A program made the position numbers and the translations under genes. Positions 9,873-21,783 of a stretch of DNA of 64,000 nucleotides are shown piece after piece. The stretch lies in NCBI GenBank assembly GCA_033980235.1, contig CM067070.1:22528199-22592198 (forward strand). The letters are read 5' to 3'. Within the stretch, counting starts at the first letter, position 1; every line of letters starts with the position of its first letter. The DNA is from Diadema setosum (lineage: Eukaryota; Echinodermata; Echinoidea; Diadematoida; Diadematidae). The notes beneath the pieces were generated by a model that was given only the letters and a program-made list of their open reading frames with translations, ran no database searches and was not told the DNA's origin.

Positions 9873-10077
9873 CTATTTGCAGCAGGAGCAGTTTCATTCA
9901 TTGATGAAACAGCTGTAGAGGGTGTTGAATGTGCTTAGTCCCACTTTCGAACAAAAGCAGGTTACTTGCAAGTGTACTTTTTGTATGGGAAATGAGGGTA
10001 TACTCTCACATCTGTACATAGATATCATAGATTGGGCAGTTTCATCAATGAATGAAACTGCCCCTTCTGCAAATAGG
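9873..10077. repeat. Palindromic MITE family D, unit 2
   Basis: Same arms as 9663-9832 (CTATTTGCAGCAGGAGCAG on the left, CTTCTGCAAATAG on the right), with a shared 'gtgcttagtcccactt' internal segment and a longer loop. The two units are in direct tandem. Confidence 0.72.
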
Positions 10078-10299
10078 TACCCTGTCGCAAACAGGGAAAA
10101 TTACTCTATACTTAGACAGGTCTCTATGGTATGGATAATTTCATGCCCCATACACTTCTAATAGTGGTTTATTTTTAATATCGCAATAATTTCACAAGTT
10201 GACTATAAGAGTGATAATCGAGCCAAGTTGAAGTAGTGTAGGTCCACCCACACATGCTATGAATTTTTAATCAAGTGTAGCAAAAAAGTAAAAAGACTG

Positions 10300-10610
10300 C
10301 TGAAAACTGCTTAAATCCAATAGTGGCGATCCATACAATGGATTAAAATGGAGTCAAAAGGGGCCTGAGCTTTCGATCCTAGCAGAATCTTTGTCTGAGG
10401 CAAAATGACAAACGACAGGCAGGGACAGCAATCACATACAAGGACTACACACAACAAGAACAGTCAGGGATGGCTAGGGACACAGAACAAAGAAAACAAA
10501 AGGGGAGGGTACGAGGTCATGGGCAAGGAGCCCAACAGGTAAAGGGAGGGGGATTAAGAGCAGGAGGGTGGACAGACAAAAGGCAGAGGAGGGTCAGTGA
10601 AGATCCAGTT
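10300..10610 (-). repeat. Dispersed repeat family C, copy 2 (inverted)
   Basis: Reverse-complement relative of 6900-7222, sharing tcctagcagaatctttgtc, gacaggcagggacagcaatc and gcaaggagcccaacaggtaa in inverted order. Confidence 0.7.
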
Positions 10611-10724
10611 CTAGGGCCAAGGGGGCAACCTTTGAAGGATAAGGATGAATAGGGAGGCAACATCAAACAAGACAAGTAACAACTGAGGGATAAAGAAAGG
10701 AAAAGAGTGAAATGGCAACAGCAA

Positions 10725-10739
10725 GGGGGGGGGGGGGGG
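10725..10739 (+). repeat. Poly(G)15 tract
   Basis: Uninterrupted run of 15 G. Confidence 0.95.
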
Positions 10740-10896
10740 AGCTAAGCAAACAGCAAGCCCTAATAACCATAGCCCGTAATAAGGTGTACGGTACCGTACC
10801 AAGAAGAGGCAACAAAATGAAAGTGAGAGTCAACCAACAAATGCAAGTTTGTATCAAACATATACAGCATACCCATGATATACAATAATGATAGTA

Positions 10897-10950
10897 TGCC
10901 TCTGACAAAGATTCTGCTAGGATTGAATGCTTGGGCCCCTTTTGACTCAA
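10897..10950 (+). repeat. Dispersed repeat family C, copy 3 (partial)
   Basis: Contains CCTCTGACAAAGATTCTGC and gggccccttttgactc, matching the right end of 6900-7222. Confidence 0.6.
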
Positions 10951-12687
10951 TTTTTAATCAATTTACATATCTTGAGTAATGTAGTACTAGAGTCTAGTTG
11001 CATGCACGACACTACATTATTCTGAAGTGGGGCCAACTTTAGGAGCAGGGTCATTGATTTGTTTTCAGGATGGGGGTTGGGGGGCTTTTTGCTGCCACTT
11101 GTCTACCAAAATCACTCAACAAGCAAAAAAGATCTTTAATCAACTATATCTAGATCTACTTCTTTTTTTTTTTTTTTTTTTGCTGTGCTGCTACTTCCTT
11201 CCCAAAATCGCCCAGGATAAGAAAAATAATAAAACTAGCCAACATTTAACAAACAAAGGTATATATTCAAAGTTTTGGCTTCCAGATCAACTGTTCATTC
11301 TATCTCTAGGGTCTAGAACCTCTTGGGTTCTACCACTATTTACAGGGCTGCCAACATTGGAAACTAGTTGAGACTGAGAGTGAGACTCCCATTTTAGGTC
11401 TAGGCCAATGCTATAATTCAGGAGTCAAAATGAGTAAGATCAATAGAAGTGCATGCAAATGAAATAAAGTTTTAGAGTGAGAAAGGACCAAAAATGAGTG
11501 AGTCTCACTCTCAATGAGTGAGAGTCGTTGGCAACCCTGAATTTACACAAATTATGCACAGCCCATGTCGCTGGAGATGTCAATGACGTGCTTCGCACTG
11601 CGTCTAGCGGTGGGGCCTATTTCACGATTTTGCCAAAACGACAACAATAAAGTCAGACCCTACTGAAACTTGGTCTTGTCCTGGCCATGTAACTTTAGAA
11701 TGCTGAATCGAATCTCAATAACGCAAAAATCGCCTTACTGCCAAGGCATGCAATGTCCAATCAGCCTCTATCCTTGCCTTCCGACCCGGTCTTTCGATCG
11801 TGCCGCTGATCAGCGGACGAACCCGGACACTTGCGCCGACAGGCAGGGGCTATCGTCACATCAGCAGTTCGATGGGAATTATTGGCACAATAACTCCATA
11901 GAGCTTCAACCCCCTCACAAGTCTCTTTCTTTGACTTTGTCTTTGTTTTGGGAATGTGAGCAACGTTTATGTCATATATTACATGACTGACGACACAGCA
12001 AAATGACAAACTTACTCTGGGAAAATAAAAAATGGCAATTCTCCAGTTGATACAGCTGTGTTTTTCCTCCACTGTTACTGGCAACCACGTGCATGCGCAT
12101 TCTGCAATATTCTCTGCAGCCGTTTTTTTCGTAGTCAGCTAGCTAGCTGCTGTGATGTGATAACTATGTGCATAACGTGTGCACGTCCGTCCTCCGATTG
12201 AACCACAGATCGTACACTACATGGAGTGTATCATCTTTGATTGAACTCGATCTGTCATCCGCCATGTGTTTCAAGTCTTTCAGTCTTTCCCCGGTAGATA
12301 AGTCGTTGAGGGCAGCAGTAGCAGAGCTGTGTCAGGGCCTTAGCTGCGTTCTTCACTTCTTCCTTCATCAGTAGTCTGCTTCCTTCAACTATGGATGGAG
12401 CTACCTCAACCTTGAAGATTATCTTGCAGAACTTGGTAACAGCGTGGAGCTAGCTCCATGGTAACAGTGTGTGTCATAGGGGTAGGGTGCATGTACAAAT
12501 CATTGAAAAAAAAAAAGAGAGAAAGTAATTGCAGGCGTTATCAATTGTAGATGCAGAAATGTAAAATGAGAGCAGAGACACATGGTAAAATAAAATATGG
12601 AATGTGTGTGTGTCTGTCTTTACACGTTGCCACATAAATTTCTTCTCTGTGTCCAATATCATCTATTTTTCCACTCTCCCTCTCTTT
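10951..12687. other. Intergenic; CpG-richer block at about 11.56-12.44 kb, no firm gene
   Basis: The stretch 11,560-12,440 has more CG dinucleotides and fewer homopolymers than its surroundings, and includes short frames such as a minus-strand ATGGCGGATGACAG start near 12,264 (33 codons). No domain, splice-bounded exon or conserved motif is visible. It could hold a promoter or first exon. Confidence 0.3.
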
Positions 12688-12708
12688 ACCTATCTATCTC
12701 TCTCTCTC

Positions 12709-12741
<33 letters not shown>

Positions 12742-12760
12742 TTATCTATCTATCTATCAA
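12688..12760. repeat. (TC)n/(TATC)n microsatellite
   Basis: Long TC run with one CC interruption, followed by TATC repeats. Predicted proteins here are low-complexity artefacts. Confidence 0.9.
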
Positions 12761-13295
12761 TTTATTTATGTATAGACTTGTTTATCTTCATACAATTTTC
12801 CACCTACTTATCTGGACTGTAGGACTATTAATCGGTCAGTTCTATTTAGACAAAGGATACAGGCCCGGGCCTAGTTATCATTTAAATGCTTGTGAATCAT
12901 TTTGTCAGGCAATGCAGTGTTATTTCTGCTTTTCTGTCATATTATATGAATAATCAAACATATTTAATAGCAAAGTAACGTCATACCATTCAGTGTGGCC
13001 ATCATTCATCTGATCTTACTCTTTATCTATTGTCTATTTACTTGTGGTAGTGGAAAACGTAAAAAGTTATATTAGTGTCTGTGCTTGTGAGATCAGCACA
13101 TATTTGGGTAAAAAAAGAAGCGGACACATGAAAAAAGTTATGAATAATCTTGTAAACTGTGTTTAAAGAGTATTAAAAGACAAATTAGCAACTGTGATCG
13201 ATGTGTTAAGCAGCTCTTCACTTGTTTTATACATAAAATTTCATCTATTTCAATTTTTCTGAAATATTTGGGATTTGACAGAACTCGTCCACTGA

Positions 13296-13297
<2 letters not shown>

Positions 13298-13328
<31 letters not shown>
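13298..13328. repeat. (AC)n microsatellite
   Basis: About 15 AC units. Confidence 0.9.
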
Positions 13329-13332
<4 letters not shown>

Positions 13333-13501
13333 TTTTATACCACAAAATCTGAAGAAAATTTTCATTTATAGAAAAGTGAAAATGGGTGAAATTTTGCGAA
13401 CAACTTGAATGAATTAGTGCTGAACATCTACATCACACTGTATTTTATGATTTTCCATTTTCATGACAACTTGACTCTTTTACTTGTTATTTGATTTTTA
13501 A

Positions 13502-14145
13502 AAGGGATGGTATTGTATTGGTTGAGGTGAGGATTTAGCTTTTCCCAACTTTTTGTGGGATGCTTTAAAGAAACCACTTTATGAAATGTTAAAGAGCAAA
13601 CAATTCTAAGAGGAATATAATATTTACTTCATGAAATCATTTTTTTAAATGGTTGAGATATCCAAAAACAAAGTAAAAACAAAATGAAGAGTTTGTTTGC
13701 AAAAACCGTTAAGTCCATATTTGTCAAATGGAGATATTTGCGATTAAAGGTCAAGAAAAATAAAGAGAATAATAAGAAAACTTTTGCTTCTTTTGACCAT
13801 AACTTCAAAAATATACCTTTATATGTAGTGACCAATATATCATTTAAAAGGTATTATTTTGTACTTTATGACAGAGACCATACTTCAAAATCTTCAAAAA
13901 TGGACTTATCTGTTTTTGCAAACAAACTCTTCAAATGTTTCTAATAAAAGGTGGGTCTTGCCTTTTATTAGGATCACTTTGTTTTGGATATCTCACACCA
14001 AAACCAATTTTCAACAAATAAACTTAGAAATCCTATCAGAATTGTATATGCTCTTTCATATTTCCTAAGAGGTTTCTCATTATCTCAAACAATTATCACC
14101 AAAAGAAGTTGGAAACCTGCAGAAGCCCCATCATCATCCCTTTAA
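13502..14145. repeat. Dispersed repeat family G, most complete copy
   Basis: Starts AAAGGGATGGTATTGTATTGG and ends ATCATCATCCCTTT, an imperfect inverse. Internal landmarks are ttctaagaggaat, ggatatctca and catatgctctt. A second copy at 43,651-46,700 is interrupted by the 2.8-kb element; fragments occur at about 29,320-29,560. Confidence 0.6.
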
Positions 14146-14670
14146 CCTATCTATCAAAATCAATTTGAATATATTGATCAGACAAGTATGTAGATAAGAC
14201 ACAGGGCTTTGCAAAATTTGTATCACACAAATAAAAGGACAACACAACAATGCAATTCCTTTGAGGAGTTTGTGTATTTTTACACTAAAATTTGTACACA
14301 TGAATGATAAAAACAAGCAAAAATGTTCCTGATGTACAAAAGGAAATTAACCACTGAATTAGCCTACTTACATTTTTTTTTCTTTTTTTTTTAAACGAAT
14401 ACTACCGCATGATTGTTCAGCCTGCTACTAAGGAATACACTGACAGTTTTAATGCATATAGTACTGGTATATCCACATCTAGGAATACAACTAAAAGTTT
14501 CCGCCATCTAGAAAGAAGAGCAATGGATAAAATACTAATGCAAATATGACCATGTTGTCCATAGAATCGACATATTGCTACATTGTACATAAGAAGAAGA
14601 AATCTAGAGAATGCTCTAATGGCTACATTATTGAATCTTTACAACAAAGCTCAAATTCTACCAGCAGGTT

Positions 14671-14690
14671 GGGGGGAGGGGGGGGGGGGG
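14671..14690 (+). repeat. Poly(G) tract with one A
   Basis: GGGGGGA followed by 13 G, a strong potential G-quadruplex. Confidence 0.9.
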
Positions 14691-15468
14691 TCCCCATCAC
14701 TGATTTTAAGATTTATATTCACATCATACCAGACTACTACATAAATGTTAGAAGAGTTTTCCACATTACAAGTAGGTGCATGATCTGCTACTTGATATGT
14801 TTGACGAGGCAATATATCTCCTGAGATGAATACAATTAACATTAGAGCACATTATTTGCCGTCGTTTGCTTGCAGTTAGTTGACAAAAACGGGGCAAAGA
14901 GTTTCTCAAAGGGGTTGATTGTGCGGCCATACGAGAAACCTGCATGGAGATATGCCTTTGGGACTACACTCATCAAACTTCCTGTTAACAAGAACAACAA
15001 AATATACCCTAAGAACTACTAACTATGATAAGGACCGTTGGGAGAATGACATAATGGGTTTCACACAGATGCTCTAACACAAGTTATTTCAGTTATCCAC
15101 ATTGCAAAAACAGTAGTATTGAAACAAGTTTTGTTGAACCCTTTCCCTTCAAATACACTTGCTTGATTTGTTTGGAAACTCTCCTATTAAAAGTGGGACA
15201 TTTCTACTGGTTTCACTTTCCCATAGGTGAAAAAAAAAATGCAGATATTCAGACTTCAATTTTTATCCCATATTTCATGCTGTTACTTGTGATTCAGTTG
15301 TGATTGTCCAGCTTAACAGAATAGAAAGGGAACAATTCCAGTGCTAAGGGAAGAAAAAAAAGACATTATCAACTATAGGGATTAAAAAATAAGAGCTATC
15401 AAGTTTGCTGTTTAAATAAACAAATAATATACTCAGCACTTCCTGGTAAAGAAATATTAAACATAATA

Positions 15469-15963
15469 CAGTGGAAACTCAGTATAATGAGATCATCAGG
15501 ACCAAGACAATTTGTTCTTTATATCAGGTATTTTGTTATATCAGTAGTCAATAAACAATACAAAACAAAGGAAATCAATTTCTTGGAACCGGAGAATTAG
15601 TTTATTTTATCAGGTATTTTGTTATATCAGGGCCCAGTTATACACTGTAAAAGTGGATATTTTCGTGCGACTAATTTTTCGCGTTTGGCCGGGTAAGAAG
15701 AGTTTCGCATGTTTTTAATTCCGCGGAATCAAGACATCACGCACAGGAACTTATGGCAAGCAAAAATATTTGCATGCTTTTATTTTCGCGCTAGTTTCTG
15801 GATGCGCAAAATGCGTGAAAATTTCCACTTTTACAGTAATCGATTACACATTTCCTTACCAAACAGGCTGCCACAGACTTGTGATAGATCAACTATATAA
15901 TCAATTATAATTATAACTCTTTTTAACACAGGGCCCAGATCTCATTATATCGAGTTTCCACTG
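15469..15963. repeat. Pogo/Tigger-like MITE with nested insertion
   Basis: The left end CAGTGGAAACTCAGTATAAT and right end (ATTATATCGAGTTTCCACTG) are inverted repeats flanked by TA on both sides (15,467-15,468 and 15,964-15,965). CAGT termini with TA duplication are typical of the pogo/Tigger branch of Tc1/mariner. At 495 bp it is non-autonomous. A second TIR element lies inside it. Confidence 0.75.
15644..15837. repeat. Nested MITE inside the pogo-like element
   Basis: Left ACTGTAAAAGTGGATATTTT and right AAAATTTCCACTTTTACAGT are inverted repeats, with CG-rich 'ttcgcg' motifs inward. It interrupts the copy at 15,469-15,963 and is therefore younger. Confidence 0.68.
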
Positions 15964-18900
15964 TATACTACATTCTTCTAACTTTTGCAGTAAATGCCAT
16001 GGATACATCAGGCTTGTACAATTATAACGACAATCTGCTAAAGAATGTAGATCCAATACTGCTCATCAAAGCGTTCAGGATTATTGCAGTGATTTCAAAT
16101 AAACAGTAACAAACATAGACAGTGCACAAACTACGAAGAGATTTGCAACAAAATGATGCAGAAATCAGAGAGATGGAAATGAGAATTTCAAAAAAACAAC
16201 AATGATTTTGGCAGAAGGGGGCGATTAAATGTAGTTGCTTTTTGCATGAGGGAAAAACACTACATTTAGATTCATAGGTGACATTGTTTTTGTGCATGAA
16301 ACCAATCAGAAATGTTGAGTTGGATTACATTTACACTTAAAGGATGCTACAAAAATTGGTCCAAAGCAATGCAGAATCTTGGTATAGAGCGGCAATCTCA
16401 ATGTCAACTACAAACCATTACTATAGATAATGAAACATGATTAGAATGAACTCTAATATTCGACAATGATGAGTAACGTTATCTTCTGATCTCGGAAGGG
16501 TAGAGTTAACATCTCCAGCTTGTATCTTATGCCACCCTGACACTTGCACGTATTGGGTTTGTGCATTGGCATGCGCCATTTTGCACCAATGCCAGAAACA
16601 TTCCTGGCAATATGCGGGGGTGCAGATGCTGGCCAATGTCATCAATGCATGATGATGTGCGTGAAGAAATTTTCAGCACCTTCAATATTTTGGCATGACA
16701 TACTTTACGGGCAACTTTCGTAAACCCCTTTGCAGATTCCGCATAACCCTTCATTAACAATGCATAACATATGTGCAAACTGCCCGTTATAATGTGTGCC
16801 AAAATGCGGGCACTGCAAAGGACTGAGACCAGTTAAAACATGTCTTGTGACTTGCTTCATTTTTTTTTTTTTTTAATGATCACTACAAGTATGTCAAGGC
16901 AATGAATATCAATGTGTCAATGACAATGACAAAGCATGTCCTAAAGATTATGCATATTCATGCACTATTCGTAAATTTGATAATACCAAAAACGGACCAA
17001 ATGCCACTAAATAGCATACTCTGGCACACCATAATGCAGGGCAGTGCCGAAGCCGAATCAATGCAAGTGTCAAGACGGCTTTACACAAACAACTATCAGA
17101 CAAATTAAAACTCCACCAAGAGGTGTTATCAGTCTCTCTGATCTGTGTGTGCAAAATGGCACACACAGAATAAAAATGTGACTTTGGCATTTCAAATATG
17201 CAGAGTTAAGGTCGCACTCAATGGATAGTGGAATATCATTGGTAGATTTTCACAGATATGTTTTCTCACATACACGTAGACAGGTATTATGTACCAGCCG
17301 ATAATGAAGTACATGCCTCCACTAGAAATGAAAATTATTGCTATTGAATTGTAAGTTTAAAAACATAAGACATACCGTATGCTAAACTGGAAGAATATCT
17401 ATTGACTACAATTCAACATTCATCAAAAAAAATGTGACGCCTTCGTATTTCAGTTGAAAAGAGTGTGGAATTACTGGAACTTACACCTGTACAACACAAC
17501 AGGCACGGACAAAAGCTTGACATAAATTCATGCAAAAGTGGTTCATGAATACATGCTCCTAACTAATTGTTGTTGTTTTTTTTGGAGGGGGGGGGAGGTT
17601 TTTTTTTTTCTCCCCCACCACTCACAACCTACCCCTCTTTTGTTCCCATCTTTGAAACAAGCGACGTGCAAATAATACACAGGGAATTCCCATGATGATC
17701 TGGGTCAGATCGCCAGTTTACCTCATCATAACAGTACCTCAGTGCAAACCTACTTGCAGAGACCAGTGAAATACAATAACAGAAAGTCGTATCTGCCAAA
17801 TTCACCTCGTTCACCAAAAGTGGCATCTCATTGTAAGTGAGCTCATTATGACGGGGTCTCCCTCTAAAAAGACTTCGCGGAGAATACACTTTATATTTAA
17901 CATGGCAGCTCGGTAGAGATCTGATATACACTGTAGGTCTCAGTTTAAATAGGTGTTAAATTCTTGACCAAAGACTAAGTACAGAACATGAAATGAAGTG
18001 GCATTACTCGGCATCAAATCCATCTTCGATGTATAGCACTATAAAGTGAATGCAGACACACCACCATAAACACCTGACAAAAGTTACCGAACATGCAATT
18101 TCTCATTTTGGTGACAACTGAGTTCGCCATAATTGGAGCTTTCCGTGCTTTCATGATTTGATAGTTTTGTAATATGTGATTTCAAAAAAAAAAATATAGA
18201 ATTTCATACTTTTCAACCAAATCCATATTTTGGTATTTGAGTATACAATTTTCTTTGAATTATTCAACTTTATTATATGGGTTATGTGGTGACAGATCAC
18301 TTTTGTTTCCATAAATTAATATCCAGCAGAATTGTGCGCTTTCTATGGCAATGCAGCATCAAAGAATTCAGGTTTGACTACTTGCTCGTTATCAAAGCCA
18401 AAAATATGGCAATTCATACCAAACATATTTCAGTGATCGTGGGGTGTGTCTAGCAACAGCTAAATGTGAGATGAATACCACCATACACACAAATGTAAAC
18501 GGGAAACGCTGAAGAAATTCGAACAGCAAGCTTCTAAAACAAACAGAAAATTTGGTGCTTGTAAGAATACTCACGAAATGAATGCTTTAGATTTTATGAA
18601 TTACACACAGTGGCAAAAAAAAAAAAAAAAAACATGGTAAACATTGACTTTTGGTTGTGTTTTCTTTTAAACTTAATATACGTCACTAGCTTTTGTCCTT
18701 TGACTTCGTAAACAGCTTTTCTCCAAATACACTGTACTTACACATGAACAATGGATATTTGCTCCCTGTGAGAATGCAGATTTTTTTTTTTAAAATAACA
18801 AAAAAAACAACAGTGTTTCTTCATGCAACTTGCATGAGAGAGAATCATGTGACATCACAATAACATGACAGGGGTGGCCAATTTGAGGAGCAATCACAGC

Positions 18901-19499
18901 CAACACTGGATCAAACACGGACCTTTGAAAGCTTTGAATATTTTTTCACATAATCATTTCCTAATAGCCCTTTGTTGGAAAAGAGCTCCTCTTATTCTTA
19001 TCAATTGCAATTGTCCTATTTACAGGAAAATTTCCTCTTTTCCTAGAAACACTTTTCCATTTGGTCTCACCTTACTGCTCACATGGTACACTTGTTGCAT
19101 AACAATCTCAGATATGAACACTGCCAAGGTCATACCTACTAATGTTTCAAGTGTTTGAAAACATGGTCGTACGATACAGAATCAGAAATGGATTTTAGCA
19201 CAAATATGAGATGAATTAAGTAGAAGTTGTAGTGTGACATTCCATGGGTCAAACAGAAATTGACTTGTGCAAAAGCAAAGGGTCGACTGTAATTCTTATG
19301 AGTTTTGCAGGCAGAACATGACCCAAAGAAAAAAGAAGAAAGAAAAAAAATATGATCATGACTGTACATGGAAATCCCATTACAATGACATCGCCGGAAC
19401 CCTGAATTTATCTTGTTGTATACGGTACCTCATTGTAATTTCTAGTAAAAAGTAGCTGAATACAGTCAGTGGAAAATTAGGACTGCCAAATTCACCTCA

Positions 19500-19592
19500 T
19501 TAACCCATTGAGGACGGACTGATTTTGCATTAACACGCATTTCCCATAGACACCTGCCCGAGTATTCTCGGGGACTCGTCCTCAATCGGCTA
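19500..19592. repeat. Short palindromic repeat
   Basis: Starts TAACCCATTGAGGACGGACT and ends ACTCGTCCTCAATCGGCTA, an imperfect inverse, with 'ccgagtattctcgggg' forming an internal hairpin. It is nested in a pogo-like remnant. Confidence 0.55.
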
Positions 19593-21763
19593 AAAAAAAG
19601 GTAACTCCTCGTATAAAGCGAGCTTGTTATAATTTGGTTTCCCCATATAACTTCTGTACAAATGTACGGGTAGCTGTGATGGCAGCCTTGCACAAGGTTG
19701 CCACATTATTTAAACAAGTTCCATTCTCATGTCTCGTCATACCTTTAAGTCACTAGTCCATGATCATTTCTTGAGTATTTGCAGACATCAATCTGCAACT
19801 TGTATAGCTTAGAAATACAAAATATAAAGAACAAAACAGAAAAGAACAAAAATAAATGTAAACACATGAAACAAATTGTTCCAAATTGTGGCCTTTAAAA
19901 CTGACTACCCGAATGCAACACTAGGGCTGTGTATCTCATGTTAAATTGATAACCCATAGCATGTCCATGCAACTTTGGTATGTGGTCACATATGTCAGGG
20001 GAAAAAAAACAACAACAAAAACAAAATGATTGAACAAACAAGAATAACACAATGACTACACAAATGGAAAATAAATAGAATATGTTAGGTGTAATGTAGT
20101 CCTAAGTTTGGCAAAGATGAAGATGTACATAGTTTAGGCATTATTACTGTCCTTGGACCTGCCGAAGAACTTGCTTAAGTAGAATTTGTTTTCAACAACA
20201 ACCAAGACACATTTTTGCAATGAATGGAATAAATAGGTTACGCAAATGAATACATGAAACGAACAAAGACACCCCTTCTTTTTGAAACTTTGATAAATTT
20301 TTACCACACATCACCAAGGACTGCATATCAGCCGTCTTCTTCTTTTCCCTATTCTTCTGTTTTTTGCCTTCTTCTTCTCAATGTAAGAGCAGCCTCAATG
20401 AAGGTGTATTATACTTGATTTGGCTAGCATTCAGCTGGCTAGCATTCAGCTAGCTAGAAAGTAAAGAGCATGCTTCCATTTATCCCTCTTTGTTTTGTTT
20501 TTTTGGTCATCTCTGCCCCTCCCTTTCTCTGAAGGGCAAACCCTCCTCTCTCAAAGTGAACGATGCAGTGATGACCCCATCCCCGCCCCGAGATGGTTGC
20601 AAGGGGCATGACTCTATAGTTGATGTCCCCAAATGGTGTAAAAATTAAGGCTGCTGCCAAAACCACCTGCCTAGTAGGTGTAAAGCTATCTTGTTAAAAG
20701 TAGGTTTGCCTTATTAAGTAGGTATACATGATGTTCATAAATCTGAATACATTTTGCTATTCTTTCCACTGAAAATGGTGGATTTGGAGCAATCCTTGGG
20801 TCTCAGCTCACATTTGTACACAATCTGACACCATTTCCTGGCATCAAAGTTATGCCTGTATCTAAAATGAAACAGACCTGGTATTAAGCCCAATGAAAAT
20901 ATTTTGTCCAACAAATACTGCTCTGCAGATTTATTTTAAAAAAAGAACAAAAAGGAAGAAGAAAAAAGGAATGGCCATCATTTTGGTATTAGTTTCAGCC
21001 TATCAAATTTCGTATGAGGTAACAGCATACATAATATTACTTAAAGCGAATAGTCATCAAACCCTATTGACAATCCTAAATTAACGGCACTTGTGCACCA
21101 TGCAATTTTAGCCTTGCTTCAAGAGAATCCATTAATTAAACCAAAAATAATACTCCTTTTTACAAGCAGTTTTGACCCATATTTCAGGAGCTTTTTTTTT
21201 TTAAATCCTTGTTAAGTTCAGTTGATGGCATTTAAAACCAGAGCTGGCTTGTGCCAAACTATCTTTTTTTTTTTTTTTTAAACTACACTGTACTAGTAGG
21301 TTTGGCAGTAAGGAAAGTTGAATAAGATTGCATTTGAATGGTTCAGGGTGTTTTCAAAAGCACCCTCTATGGTATTTGTTTCTTCGGGTTTCTGTGTTTG
21401 TTTGTTTTTCAAATACCGATGGCATGACATTAGTTCTTGACCATGACTGAACATCAAAGAAATGTTCAACTAGTGTGTACGTCTAGATGGCCACAGCCCG
21501 TTTTCCCAGTGAGGGCGCTATTACCCTTTGCAGGTGGGACCCCAGCACCAGTTTAGTCTACTGACTTTAACGCACACATTTGGCACTACTCAGAATAGTG
21601 GTTCAGATGGAAAACATTTCTCAATACAATCTGAATACCATCTTACAATTTGCATGGAACATAAATATTTCAAACCCTTCAAAAAATCCCCCCAAACTAC
21701 TCACATCTGTAGAGACACAATGATACTAAAAGACATACTTGAAGAAATGTTTCTTTTTTTTTT

Positions 21764-21783
21764 GGGGGGGGGGGGGGGGGGGG
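21764..21783 (+). repeat. Poly(T)-poly(G)20 tract
   Basis: A run of T followed directly by 20 G. Confidence 0.95.

Noticed and set aside
11761..12084. 107-codon minus frame with a basic Cys-containing C-terminus
   Set aside because: Starts from an ATG in unremarkable context, no recognisable fold, crosses AT-rich sequence. Kept only as part of a possible CpG-rich block.
12597..12953. Ser/Leu-rich frames of 72-118 codons
   Set aside because: Generated by the (TC)n/(TATC)n microsatellite.
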